Shown: positions 51,556 to 60,189, counted from the first letter of the stretch. The stretch is DNA of 64,000 bases from Massilia sp. Root418 (GCF_001425265.1 NZ_LMEC01000020.1:1198308-1262307), one strand, 5' to 3'. A program made the numbers and translations. The notes: generated by a model not told the origin, from the letters alone.

Positions 51556-52824
51556 ATGTATTCACACGCGTTTTCGATTTTGTTCGTTACTTTCCTCGTC
51601 CTGACGCTGGCCGTCCGTTTCTGGCTGGCCTCGCGCCAGCTGCGCCACGTGCTTGCCCACCGCAACGCCGTGCCGGCCGAATTCGCTGAAAAAATCCCGC
51701 TGGCGGCGCACCAGAAAGCCGCCGACTACACCATCGCCCGCACCAAGTTCGGCATGCTGGCCATGCTGGTCAACGCCGCCGTGCTGGTGGCCTTCACCCT
51801 GCTGGGCGGCCTGCAGTGGCTGTCGGTGGAAGTGTACAAGCTGGCCGGCCCGGGCATGGCCTACCAGATCGGCCTGCTGGTGGCCTACGCCGCCATCTCC
51901 GGCCTGGTGGACCTGCCCTTCGATTACTACAAGCAGTTCGGCATGGAGCAGCGCTTCGGCTTCAACAAGATGAGCCGCGGCCTGTTCTTCGCCGACCTGC
52001 TCAAGGGCGTGGCGCTGGGCGCCGTGATCGGCCTGCCGCTGGTGTGGGTGGTGCTCACGCTGATGGACAAGAGCGGCGCCCTGTGGTGGCTGTACGCCTG
52101 GTTCGTCTGGAGCGGCTTCCAGCTGCTGATGATGGTGCTGTTCCCGACCGTGATCGCGCCGCTGTTCAACAAGTTCACGCCGCTGGCCGACGAATCGCTG
52201 AAGTCGCGCATCGAGGGCCTGATGCAGCGCGTCGGCTTCGCCTCCAAGGGCCTGTTCGTGATGGACGGTTCCAAGCGCAGCGCGCACGGCAACGCCTATT
52301 TCTCCGGCTTTGGCGCCAACAAGCGCATCGTGTTCTTCGACACCCTGCTGTCGCGCCTGGCGCCGCAGGAAATCGAGGCGGTGCTGGCGCATGAGCTGGG
52401 GCATTTCAAGCTCAAGCACATCGTCAAGCGCATTGCCATGATGTTCGCCATTTCGCTGGCCTTCCTGGCGCTGCTGGGCTGGCTGAAGAACCAGCTGTGG
52501 TTCTACACCGGCCTGGGCGTGGACCCGCTGCTGCTGCCCGGCGCCAGCAACAACGCCATGGCGCTGCTGCTGTTCGCGCTGGCGCTGCCGGTGTTCACCT
52601 TCCTGCTGGGACCGCTGACCTCGCTCAGTTCGCGCAAGCACGAGTTCGAAGCGGACGCCTTCGCCGCCCGCCACACCGACGCGCGCGACCTGGTGTCGGC
52701 GCTGGTGAAAATGTACGAAGACAACGCTTCCACCCTGACGCCGGACCCGCTGCACTCGGCGTTCTACGATTCCCACCCGCCGGCCAGCGTGCGCATCCGC
52801 CAGCTGAACCTGGCTGTTCAATGA
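51556..52824 (+). CDS. M48 family (Ste24-type) membrane metalloprotease
   Basis: The 422-residue protein has about seven transmembrane helices and the zinc motif HELGH (H279, E280, H283) in LAHELGHFKLKHIVKRIAMM, with the third ligand Glu in KHEFEADAFAARH. The N-terminal domain FDYYKQFGMEQRFGFNKMS matches CAAX prenyl protease 1/Ste24 and bacterial M48 enzymes that degrade misfolded membrane proteins. It probably acts in the inner membrane in quality control. Its stop is ten bases before the pterin dehydratase start. Confidence 0.92.
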   Translation: MYSHAFSILFVTFLVLTLAVRFWLASRQLRHVLAHRNAVPAEFAEKIPLAAHQKAADYTIARTKFGMLAMLVNAAVLVAFTLLGGLQWLSVEVYKLAGPGMAYQIGLLVAYAAISGLVDLPFDYYKQFGMEQRFGFNKMSRGLFFADLLKGVALGAVIGLPLVWVVLTLMDKSGALWWLYAWFVWSGFQLLMMVLFPTVIAPLFNKFTPLADESLKSRIEGLMQRVGFASKGLFVMDGSKRSAHGNAYFSGFGANKRIVFFDTLLSRLAPQEIEAVLAHELGHFKLKHIVKRIAMMFAISLAFLALLGWLKNQLWFYTGLGVDPLLLPGASNNAMALLLFALALPVFTFLLGPLTSLSSRKHEFEADAFAARHTDARDLVSALVKMYEDNASTLTPDPLHSAFYDSHPPASVRIRQLNLAVQ

Positions 52825-52834
52825 GGGCCAGCCC

Positions 52835-53185
52835 ATGACGATCCTGGACGCACAACACCTGCTGACGCTGCACTGCGCGCCGGCCAAGGACGCGCTGGAC
52901 GGCGAGGAAGTGCGCCGCCTGGCCGCCCTGCTGCCCCTGTGGCGGCTGGAACACGGCAAGCTGGTGCGCGAGTTCCGCTTTGCCGACTATTACCAAACCC
53001 TGGCCTTCGTCAACGCGCTGGCCTACCTGGCGCACGCCGAAGACCACCACCCGGAACTGACTGTGACCTATAACCGCTGCATCGCCCGCTACGACACCCA
53101 CTCCGTGAACCAGGGCCAGGGCGGCCTGTCGCTCAACGATTTCATCTGCGCCGCCAGGGCTGATGCACTGGCGGAGCGAGCATGA
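52835..53185 (+). CDS. phhB: 4a-hydroxytetrahydrobiopterin (pterin-4a-carbinolamine) dehydratase
   Basis: The 116-residue protein has the PCD signature HAEDHHPELTVTYNRC (catalytic His pair and Pro-Glu), and the flanking strands WRLEHGKLVREFRF and YDTHSVNQGQGGLSLNDF. The enzyme recycles the cofactor after aromatic amino-acid hydroxylation. No hydroxylase gene is in the window. It overlaps rsgA by four bases (ATGA). Confidence 0.92.
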   Translation: MTILDAQHLLTLHCAPAKDALDGEEVRRLAALLPLWRLEHGKLVREFRFADYYQTLAFVNALAYLAHAEDHHPELTVTYNRCIARYDTHSVNQGQGGLSLNDFICAARADALAERA

Positions 53186-54129
53186 AGCAGCCAGCACCAG
53201 CCAAGGCAGCCAAGGCAGCATCCGGCAAGCCTGCACAGCAGACCGGCATCATCATTGCCGCCCACGGCCGCCACTACCTGGCGGACGTAGACGGCGAACG
53301 CGTGCAATGCGTTACGCGCGGCAAGAAAACCAATGTGGCCGTGGGCGACATCGTCAAGCTCACCGCCACCTCGGCCGACCAGGCCGTCATCGACGAGATC
53401 ACCGAGCGCAAGACGCTGCTGTACCGCTCGGACCAGTACAAGTCCAAACTGCTGGCGGCCAATGTGAGCCAGCTGTTCATCGTCGTGGCCACCGAGCCCG
53501 GCTACACGGACGACCTGGTCTCGCGCGCCACCGTGGCGGCCGAGGCGGCCGGCATCGACGTGCACCTGATTTTGAACAAGGTGGACGTGACCGAATCGCT
53601 GGAACGCACCCGCGAGCGCCTGAAGATGTACTCCAAGCTGGGCTACCCGGTGCACGAAGTGTCCGCCAAGGGCAATCCCGAACACGCGGTGGCCACCCTG
53701 CGCCCCCTGCTCAAGGGCAATTCGTCCATCCTGATCGGCCAGTCCGGCATGGGCAAGTCCTCGCTGATCAACCTGCTGGTGCCGGGCGCCGACATTGCCG
53801 TGCGCGAAATTTCCGCCGCGCTGGACACCGGCAAGCACACCACCACCTTCACGCGCCTGTACACCATGCCAGACCTGGGCCCGGACACCTCCATCATCGA
53901 TTCACCCGGTTTCCAGGAGTTCGGCCTGTACCACCTGAGCGAAGGCATGCTGGAGCGCGCCTTCCGCGACTTCAAGCCTTATCTCGGCGGTTGCAAGTTC
54001 TACAACTGCCGCCACTTGATCGAACCGCAATGCCCGGTGCTGGATGCGGTCAAGGCCGGCGAGATCGCCAAGCTGCGCCACGAGCTGTACGGCCAGCTGC
54101 TGCACGAGTCGGCGCAGACGCTGTATTAA
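53182..54129 (+). CDS. rsgA: Ribosome small subunit-dependent GTPase A
   Basis: The 315-residue protein has an N-terminal OB fold and a circularly permuted GTPase: G4 LILNKVDV comes before G1 GQSGMGKSS, then G2 (ALDTGKHTTT) and G3 (DSPG). The C-terminal zinc knuckle is CKFYNCRHLIEPQCPVLDAV. RsgA helps 30S maturation. The permuted order is diagnostic. It is translationally coupled to the pterin dehydratase gene. Confidence 0.96.
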   Translation: MKQPAPAKAAKAASGKPAQQTGIIIAAHGRHYLADVDGERVQCVTRGKKTNVAVGDIVKLTATSADQAVIDEITERKTLLYRSDQYKSKLLAANVSQLFIVVATEPGYTDDLVSRATVAAEAAGIDVHLILNKVDVTESLERTRERLKMYSKLGYPVHEVSAKGNPEHAVATLRPLLKGNSSILIGQSGMGKSSLINLLVPGADIAVREISAALDTGKHTTTFTRLYTMPDLGPDTSIIDSPGFQEFGLYHLSEGMLERAFRDFKPYLGGCKFYNCRHLIEPQCPVLDAVKAGEIAKLRHELYGQLLHESAQTLY

Positions 54130-54165
54130 AAAAACAATTAACTTAACATCTATTCTAAAAGTCGA

Positions 54166-54194
54166 TTGCGCGTTCCAGTGCTCTAGAGCATTAT
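54166..54194 (+). promoter_or_regulatory. Candidate promoter of the TPR-GAF kinase with palindrome in spacer
   Basis: TTGCGC (54166-54171) and CATTAT (54189-54194) are 17 bases apart. The perfect palindrome TGCTCTAGAGCA (54179-54190) overlaps the spacer and the -10, so a repressor bound there would block the promoter. Confidence 0.55.
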
Positions 54195-54225
54195 TGGCGG
54201 GGTGGTGACAAACAAGGGTCAGGCC

Positions 54226-57096
54226 ATGGACATGTTCGCGGTCGAGGAGGATGTTGCGCAATGGGAGCTATCGCTGCTGCCCTTGCGCGGCGTTGCGCGC
54301 CTGCCCGTGCTGGTGCCGCTGGCCTGGCACCTGCGCCAGCGCGACAGCGAACGCGCCGACGCGCTGGCCGCCGAAGCGCTCGCCTTGCTGCCCCAGACCA
54401 ATCTCGATTCCCCCGCCCAGACCGCCATCGCCGGCCGCATGCAGCTGGTGCAGGCCGAGGTGCTGTGGCTGCGCGGCGCGCTGGACGCGGCCGAAGCGCG
54501 CGCCAGCGCCGCCTTCGGGCAGCTGTGCGCGCTGGGCGACCATGCCGGCTGCGCCGACGCCCACTGGCTGCAGGCATGGGTGCAGGTGGACCGCGGCGAC
54601 CATGTGGGGCGCGACAGCGAACTGGCGCTGGCCCTGGCCGCCGCCAGCCAGGCGCAGGACGTGCAGCGCCAGCACATCATTGAGGCGGCCACCGCGCGCT
54701 GGGCCATCCTGCGCGACCCGGCCTGCGCCGCCCACTGGACCCCGCGCATTGCGCTCGACTTTTCGCCGGACGCCGCGCTCGCGCCGCCTCCGCCCCCGGC
54801 GCTGCTGGCCCCCGGCTGCGCCGCCTGGCGCCACGACTACCTGGGCGTGGCTGCCAGCCTGTCCAGCGACTTCGGCACCGCCGCCAGCCACTACATCCGC
54901 TGCTATGAAAACGCACTGGCCACCGGCCAGCTGCGCGCGGCCATCACTGCCGCCACCAATATCGGCGAAGACTTCACCAACCTCAACGACCACCACGCCG
55001 CGCTGGAATGGATGCAGTGCGCGCTGGACCTGGCGCGCCCGGCCGGCTGGCCGCGCAGCGTGGGCGCCTGCCTGATGCACACGGCCGACACCATGCGCCG
55101 CCTGGGCCGGCTGGACGCGGCCGAGGAACTGCTGCACGAGGCGCTGGACATCCTGGCGCCGCTGTCGGGCGCGCGCAGCTATGCCATCGCGCTGCAGTAC
55201 CTGGGCGATTTGTCGCTGGCGCGCGGCAGCTACGGTGCCGCGCTGGACGCCTTCCTGCTGCTGCAGGGCCGCGCCGACGCGCTGCAGCAGGCCGACCTGC
55301 AGACCGTGGCGCGGCGCGGCCAGGCGCACGCGCTGTCCGGACTGGACCGGCCGCAGGAGGCGCTGGCGGCGGCGCACGAGGCGGTGCGGCTGGCGGGCGC
55401 CCAGCGCAACACCCACCACCATGTGACCGCGCTGCGCGTGCTGTCGCTGATCTACAGCCGCCATTCGCTGCCCAGCCCGCCCGGCATGACCGAGCTGAAC
55501 GCCACGCTGCACTATCTGCACCAGGCGCTGGCGGTGGCCTCCACCATCGAGGGCTATACCGTGCCGGGCGATCTGCTGGACGCGCTGGCGCGCGAATACG
55601 CGCGCGCCGGCAGCTACCAGCAGGCCTACCAGATGGCGGTGGCCGCCAGCGCCGCGCGCGAAAAAACGCACAGCCAAGAAGCCACCAACCGCGCCGTGGC
55701 CATGCAGGTGCACCACCAGACCGAGCACGCGCGCGCCGAAGGCCTGCACCACCGCGAACTGGCCGCGTCCGAGGCGCGCCGCGCCGAGGTGCTGCAGCAG
55801 ACCAGCGCCATGCTGGAGCGGCTGTCGGCCATCGGCCAGGAAATCACCACCCACCTGGACGCGGCGGCCGTGTTCCAGGCGCTGGACCGCCACGTGGCGG
55901 CGCTGCTGCAGGCGCACACCTTTGCCATCTACCTGGTGGACCATGGCGGCCAGTCGCTCACGCGCGCCTTCGGCGTGGAGGGCGGCCGCGCGCTGCGCAC
56001 CAATGTGATCCCGCTGTCGCACCCGCATTCGTTCTCGGTGCGCTGCCTGAACCAGCGGCGCGAAGTGTACGTGCCGGACCTGAACAGCACGGACCACAGC
56101 TTCGTCATCCCCGGCACCTGCCCCAACCGCAGCGCGCTGTACGTCCCGCTGCTGGTGGGCGAGCGCGTACTGGGCGTGATGACGGCGCAGTCGCTGGAGG
56201 TGAACGCCTACGGCGAGCGCGAGCGGCTGATCTTCCGCTCGCTGTGCGCCTACGGCGCCATCGCGCTCGACAACGCCGAAGCCTACCGCCAACTGCAGGA
56301 CGCGCAGACGCAGCTGGTGTCGCAGGAAAAGCTGGCCGCGCTGGGCTCGCTGATGGCGGGCGTGGCGCACGAGCTGAACACGCCGATCGGCAACAGCCTG
56401 CTGATCGCCAGCACCTTACAGCAAAAGACCGCCGAGATCGAGCAGCAGATGAACGGCGCCGGCCTGCGCCGCTCGGAGCTGGCCGCCTACGTGGCCGACG
56501 CGCAGAAGGCGTCCGAACTGGTGATGCGCGGGCTCACCAGCGCGGCCGACCTGGTGAACAGTTTCAAGCAGGTGGCGGTGGACCGCACCACCGAGCAGCG
56601 CCGCATGTTCAACCTGCAGCAGGTGACCCACGAGGTGGTGGCCACCATGATGAACCGCATCCGCAACGCCAACCACAGCATCGAATTCGAGGTGCCGGAC
56701 ACACTGGCCATGGACAGCTATCCCGGCCCCTTCGGCCAGGTGCTGGCCAACTTCATCAACAACGCCCTGCTGCACGCCTTCGAGGGCCGGGTGCACGGCC
56801 GCATGCGGCTCAGCGCCAGCCCCACGGCGGACGGGCGCGCGCTGGTGACGTTCAGCGACGACGGCGGCGGCATCCCGGCCGAGCACCAGTCGCGCATTTT
56901 CGATCCCTTCTTCACCACCAAGCTCGGCCAGGGCGGCAGCGGCCTGGGCCTGTCGATCAGCTACAACATCGTCACGTCGCTGCTGGGCGGCCAGATCAGC
57001 GTTTCCAGCAGCCCGGCCGGCACCACCTTCACCCTCGACCTGCCGCTCACTGCCCCCCTGCAGAATGACACCGGCCCGGTGGCGATCTACCACTAA
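54226..57096 (+). CDS. TPR- and GAF-domain orphan histidine kinase
   Basis: The 956-residue protein has no transmembrane segment or signal peptide, so it is cytosolic. Residues 1-500 form alpha-helical TPR-like repeats (AALEWMQCALDLARPAGWPR, then ARSYAIALQYLGDLSLARGS and similar units), which usually bind proteins. A GAF domain spans about 550-690 (ITTHLDAAAVFQALDRHVAA). The kinase core has H box GVAHELNTPIGNSLL (phospho-His H715), N box LANFINNALLHAF, G1 FSDDGGGIPAEH and FFTTKLGQGGSGLGLS. There is no receiver domain and no adjacent regulator gene, so its partner is elsewhere. ATG 54226 was chosen over GTG 54202 because the promoter -10 ends at 54194. Confidence 0.9.
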   Translation: MDMFAVEEDVAQWELSLLPLRGVARLPVLVPLAWHLRQRDSERADALAAEALALLPQTNLDSPAQTAIAGRMQLVQAEVLWLRGALDAAEARASAAFGQLCALGDHAGCADAHWLQAWVQVDRGDHVGRDSELALALAAASQAQDVQRQHIIEAATARWAILRDPACAAHWTPRIALDFSPDAALAPPPPPALLAPGCAAWRHDYLGVAASLSSDFGTAASHYIRCYENALATGQLRAAITAATNIGEDFTNLNDHHAALEWMQCALDLARPAGWPRSVGACLMHTADTMRRLGRLDAAEELLHEALDILAPLSGARSYAIALQYLGDLSLARGSYGAALDAFLLLQGRADALQQADLQTVARRGQAHALSGLDRPQEALAAAHEAVRLAGAQRNTHHHVTALRVLSLIYSRHSLPSPPGMTELNATLHYLHQALAVASTIEGYTVPGDLLDALAREYARAGSYQQAYQMAVAASAAREKTHSQEATNRAVAMQVHHQTEHARAEGLHHRELAASEARRAEVLQQTSAMLERLSAIGQEITTHLDAAAVFQALDRHVAALLQAHTFAIYLVDHGGQSLTRAFGVEGGRALRTNVIPLSHPHSFSVRCLNQRREVYVPDLNSTDHSFVIPGTCPNRSALYVPLLVGERVLGVMTAQSLEVNAYGERERLIFRSLCAYGAIALDNAEAYRQLQDAQTQLVSQEKLAALGSLMAGVAHELNTPIGNSLLIASTLQQKTAEIEQQMNGAGLRRSELAAYVADAQKASELVMRGLTSAADLVNSFKQVAVDRTTEQRRMFNLQQVTHEVVATMMNRIRNANHSIEFEVPDTLAMDSYPGPFGQVLANFINNALLHAFEGRVHGRMRLSASPTADGRALVTFSDDGGGIPAEHQSRIFDPFFTTKLGQGGSGLGLSISYNIVTSLLGGQISVSSSPAGTTFTLDLPLTAPLQNDTGPVAIYH

Positions 57097-57100
57097 ATAT

Positions 57101-57128
57101 TTGTCTAGACGTGCCAATTTGCTATTAA
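57101..57128 (+). promoter_or_regulatory. Candidate promoter of the small lipoprotein gene
   Basis: TTGTCT (57101-57106) and TATTAA (57123-57128) are 16 bases apart, directly after the kinase gene stop and 55 bases before the lipoprotein ATG at 57184. Confidence 0.5.
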
Positions 57129-57183
57129 ACTAGGCGGCACGGAGCCGCGCCAATCCGGTGCCGGCCCTTCACCAAGGACGCCC

Positions 57184-57441
57184 ATGAACTTATCCGCTTT
57201 CGGCACCCTGGCCATGCTGGCCGCTGTGGCAAGCCCGCTGCTGTCCGGCTGCGCCACCACCGACGAGCCGCGCACGCCCATCGTCTCCAACTACGACACC
57301 GACGCCTACATCCCCACCGGCACCAACCTCAAGCGCAAATACAAGGACGGCGCCGACCGCATGCAAGCCATGTCGGCCGAGGACGCCCAGCGCCAGCTCC
57401 AGTTCGTCCCCGTGGCCCCGTCGGCGGCTAGCAACCGCTAA
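57184..57441 (+). CDS. Small outer-membrane-type lipoprotein
   Basis: The 85-residue precursor has a lipoprotein signal (MNLSAFGTLAMLAAVASPLL) with lipobox LSGC (Cys23) and Ala at the +2 position, so it goes to the outer membrane by default. The mature part (ATTDEPRTPIVSNYDTDAYI, then TGTNLKRKYKDGADRMQAMS) is short and polar. It is like the small entericidin-size lipoproteins, but I do not recognise a named family. AAGGACGCCC precedes the ATG. Confidence 0.7.
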   Translation: MNLSAFGTLAMLAAVASPLLSGCATTDEPRTPIVSNYDTDAYIPTGTNLKRKYKDGADRMQAMSAEDAQRQLQFVPVAPSAASNR

Positions 57442-57597
57442 GCCCGGCATACAAACCACAGTGCATGACTTGCCTGTTGCATAATCTTGCACGCGGGCGT
57501 AGCATGATCCGATCGCTGCCGTGCTGCGCCTTCCGGCGCCAGCGGCGGCGATACGCACCCTGAGCGAACTCGGCTCCCCGCCCTCTTCGCAAAGGCA

Positions 57598-57661
57598 ACA
57601 GGTACGCAAGGTGCCTGTATCAGCGCCACGGCTCGGTAGAAGCCGGACGCTGACAGTTTTT
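57598..57661 (+). terminator. Leader hairpins with terminator-like structure before the pectate lyase
   Basis: Hairpin A: ACAGGTAC/GTGCCTGT (57598-57605 with 57611-57618). Next, TCAGCG (57620-57625) pairs with CGCTGA (57648-57653) and CGGCT (57629-57633) with AGCCG (57641-57645). A T-rich stretch (TTTTT at 57657-57661) follows. It could terminate the lipoprotein transcript or act as an attenuator in the pectate lyase leader. Upstream, 57442-57597 shows no gene or convincing promoter. Confidence 0.5.
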
Positions 57662-57690
57662 CCTTACCCCCACGCGCTTTGCCGTTTTAT

Positions 57691-57734
57691 TGATGTAGCT
57701 ATGATGTAGCTATCTTGATGTGGCTATTGCCACA
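57691..57734. promoter_or_regulatory. Tandem TGATGTAGCTA repeats and inverted repeat before the pectate lyase
   Basis: TGATGTAGCTA occurs at 57691-57701 and 57702-57712 with exact 11-bp periodicity, and as TGATGTGGCTA at 57716-57726. The last copy runs into the inverted repeat TGTGGC-TATT-GCCACA (57719-57734). The pectate lyase start is 60 bp downstream. This is a candidate operator region; the regulator is unknown. Confidence 0.5.
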
Positions 57735-57793
57735 GGCAAGGCGCTGTCGCGCGGGTATGGGCTCGTCACTTTTAACAATAACGGAGACCAACC

Positions 57794-59239
57794 TTGAAAA
57801 ACACCTTGATCGCGGCCAGCATCCTGCTGGCCTCGGCAGCGCAGGCTGCCACCATCGACGCCGCCACCCTGACCGGTGCCAGCACCCCGCTGCAAACCGC
57901 GCAATACGGCATCCGCAACTACTCCGCCCCGGTCCTGGTGGGCGGCCTGCACGACCCGGCCAGCTACATGGCCGCGCCCAAGCTGCCGGTGTGGCAGTTC
58001 GCCAGCGGCGACCCGACCGGCGGCGCACTCACCTTCGAGCGCCAGACCGCGCCCGCCACCGGCTGGCACACCTGGTCGCGCAAGGGCAAAGTGCTGGTGA
58101 CCGGCGGCAGCGCCGCCACCGCCAACCGCGTCTACACCGTGTACAACGGCCAGCAGCTGCTGGCCGCCATCAACGAAGCCGGCAACGAGCCCAAGATCAT
58201 CCGCGTGATCGGCCACATCGACCTGCGCTGGAGCCAGAACAACACCGTGTTCCGCGAATACACCAGCTACTCGGACCAGAAGCTGGGCGGCTCCATCAGC
58301 ATCCCCTCCAACACCACGCTGGTGGGCATCAATGACGCGCAGGGCCGGGCCGCGCGCATCACCGGCACCGCGCTGCTGATCGGCGGCGAACTGGCGCTCA
58401 CGCCCGCCGGCGACGAGCAGGCCGACTTCAAGAAGTGGATTGCCGACGGCAAGGACGGCGACGACTTCCCGACCTGGACCCGTAACGTCATCGTGCGCAA
58501 CCTGGCCATCGACACGCCATGGGACGTGAACCCCGAGGACTCGGCCAATGCCTACGCCGACGGCCTGACCGTCTCGCGTGCGCAGAACATCTACCTCGAC
58601 CACATCACCATCAGCGACGGCGACACGCCCGAATCGCTGGCCACCGGCACCTACAAGACACGCCACGACGGCGCGCTCGACGTGGTGCGCGGCAGCGACT
58701 ACGTGACCATCGCCAACAGCGTGTTCAACAAGCACCACAAGACCACCTTGGTGGGCAACGGCGACTCCGGCCGCGCCTGGAGCGACGAGGGCCGCCTGCA
58801 CGTGACCTTCTCCGGCAACTGGTGGAACGGCGCCACCACGCGCCTGCCGCTGAACCGCTACGGCCAGGTGCACCTGTTCAACAACGTGGTCACCGGCAGC
58901 GTCTCCACCACCGACCCGGACGTCAAGTTCTCCAGCGGCACCGACGCGCGCTACCGCTCCAATATGCTGCTGGAGAATAACTACTACAACATCACGGGCC
59001 TCAAGCTGATCGAATTCTGCGGCAAAGCCATCAAGGGCAAGGACTTCATCGGCTTCCGCTCGTCCGGCCACATCTTCACCAGCGACAAGGCCGGCACCAA
59101 CGCGGTGGACGGCCAGTGCGGGCTGGCTCAGCCAAGCGCGGCCAATACGTGGACGCCGCCCTATCTGTACGCACTGCAAACCGCCACCTCGGCGCTCACC
59201 TCCGTGCCGGCCAACGCCGGCGCAGGCAAGCTGAAATAA
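57794..59239 (+). CDS. Secreted pectate lyase (PL1 family)
   Basis: The 481-residue protein starts at TTG 57794 after GGAG (57783-57786), with a signal peptide (MKNTLIAASILLASAAQAAT). It is a parallel beta-helix PL1 enzyme: YNGQQLLAAINEAGNEPKII, then the calcium and substrate region DGALDVVRGSDYVTIANSVF and the later FSGNWWNGATTRLPLNRYGQ containing the catalytic Arg. It cleaves polygalacturonate by beta-elimination outside the cell. The TTG start usually lowers translation. It lies ten bases before a PEP-CTERM gene in an apparent operon, with a possible terminator-like hairpin after both (59966-60000). Confidence 0.9.
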   Translation: MKNTLIAASILLASAAQAATIDAATLTGASTPLQTAQYGIRNYSAPVLVGGLHDPASYMAAPKLPVWQFASGDPTGGALTFERQTAPATGWHTWSRKGKVLVTGGSAATANRVYTVYNGQQLLAAINEAGNEPKIIRVIGHIDLRWSQNNTVFREYTSYSDQKLGGSISIPSNTTLVGINDAQGRAARITGTALLIGGELALTPAGDEQADFKKWIADGKDGDDFPTWTRNVIVRNLAIDTPWDVNPEDSANAYADGLTVSRAQNIYLDHITISDGDTPESLATGTYKTRHDGALDVVRGSDYVTIANSVFNKHHKTTLVGNGDSGRAWSDEGRLHVTFSGNWWNGATTRLPLNRYGQVHLFNNVVTGSVSTTDPDVKFSSGTDARYRSNMLLENNYYNITGLKLIEFCGKAIKGKDFIGFRSSGHIFTSDKAGTNAVDGQCGLAQPSAANTWTPPYLYALQTATSALTSVPANAGAGKLK

Positions 59240-59248
59240 GGGGCCACT

Positions 59249-59947
59249 ATGCACACGACTCGGTTTCTGATTTCTTCGCGCGCCGCTTGCGCACGGCCTG
59301 CGGCATCCGCGCTGAAGGCCATCCTCGGACTGGCCCTGGCATCCGCGCTCGCACTCGCACCCGGCACCGCGCAGGCAACGCTGGTAGCCAACACCGGTAT
59401 GCCCTCCAACGCGGTCGGCGCCGGCTGGGCCTTCAACAGCGGCCATTCTTACGCCGGTCAGTTCTCGCTGGCTGGCGCCATGACCATCGACAGCATCCAG
59501 GGCTACTTCAGCACGGACGCCGGCACGGTGGGCATCAGCCTGTTCAGCAGCGTGGCCGACGGCGACGGCGGCTTCATTCCGGGCAGCGCCCTGCGCACGG
59601 CCAGCATCGCCACGGCAGCCGGCGCGCTGGCCTGGACCGGCGCCTTGGCGCTGGACTGGGCCGTGGGACCGGGCGCCTACTGGGTCGTGTTCACGTCCAG
59701 CTACAGCGCCGCCAGCCAGGCCAGCATGCCCGGCTGGGCGCCGCAGCCGCTGGCCGGCTACGCGCTGCAGCAAGGCGGCCAGTGGTATAACGCAGCCGAC
59801 CTGGACTTGGGCATGGGCCTGCGCGTTGACGCCACCGCCAACGCCTCTGCACCTGCGGCCAGCGTCCCCGAACCCGGCAGCGTGGCGCTGCTGAGCCTGG
59901 GCCTGGTTGCCGCCGGCGCGCTGCGGCGCCGCCGCAAGCCAAGCTGA
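59249..59947 (+). CDS. PEP-CTERM protein downstream of the pectate lyase
   Basis: The 232-residue protein has an unusually long basic N-region and signal peptide (hydrophobic about 20-47, cleaved near AQA). A Gly/Ala/Ser-rich beta domain (about 50-195) follows, and the C-terminal sorting signal is VPEPGSVALLSLGLVAAGAL with RRRRKPS. An exosortase should anchor or release it at the surface. Co-transcription with the pectate lyase suggests a surface role during plant polymer degradation. AAGGGGCC precedes the ATG. Confidence 0.85.
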   Translation: MHTTRFLISSRAACARPAASALKAILGLALASALALAPGTAQATLVANTGMPSNAVGAGWAFNSGHSYAGQFSLAGAMTIDSIQGYFSTDAGTVGISLFSSVADGDGGFIPGSALRTASIATAAGALAWTGALALDWAVGPGAYWVVFTSSYSAASQASMPGWAPQPLAGYALQQGGQWYNAADLDLGMGLRVDATANASAPAASVPEPGSVALLSLGLVAAGALRRRRKPS

Positions 59948-59965
59948 CGCGTCACCTGCCCAGCC

Positions 59966-60000
59966 CTGCCGCGCGCGAACCACCGGACTGCGCGCGGCAG
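59966..60000 (+). terminator. Strong hairpin after the pectate lyase/PEP-CTERM genes
   Basis: CTGCCGCGCGC (59966-59976) pairs perfectly with GCGCGCGGCAG (59990-60000). No T-tract follows, so it is either a Rho-dependent-type stop, an mRNA-stabilising hairpin or an unrelated repeat. It begins 19 bases after the stop. The rest of 60001-60189 holds only the argF promoter region. Confidence 0.45.
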
Positions 60001-60121
60001 CGGCGTCTAATGCTTCTTGAACCGCCCCACGACGCCAGCTCTTCCAGTACACGCAACACAGCCGGGGGAGCAGCGGTTGCCGGCCCCAGCCATCGATGCT
60101 GCCGCAGCCCCGATTTAGCCG

Positions 60122-60127
60122 TATAAT
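60122..60127 (+). promoter_or_regulatory. -10 box TATAAT of argF
   Basis: A perfect TATAAT lies 63 bases before the argF ATG. The -35 region 17 bases upstream reads CTGCCG, which is weak, so activation or an upstream element may be needed. No clear arginine operator is seen. Confidence 0.6.
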
Positions 60128-60189
60128 GTTTTGCTAAGCTGGCGTTTCCGGCACCCCCGCCACTGCCAGCCCAACAAATCGTTGTCACT

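Noticed and set aside
54268..56370. Large minus-strand open frame (700 codons) opposite the TPR-GAF kinase.
   Set aside because: It has the same His/Arg/Gly-rich look as other mirror frames in this GC-rich window and no domain; the plus strand encodes a complete kinase.
57521..57662. Possible c-di-GMP-I riboswitch before the pectate lyase.
   Set aside because: CGCAA and GGTAG fragments are suggestive, but the GAAA tetraloop, receptor and correct stem order are not present. Kept only as a structured leader.
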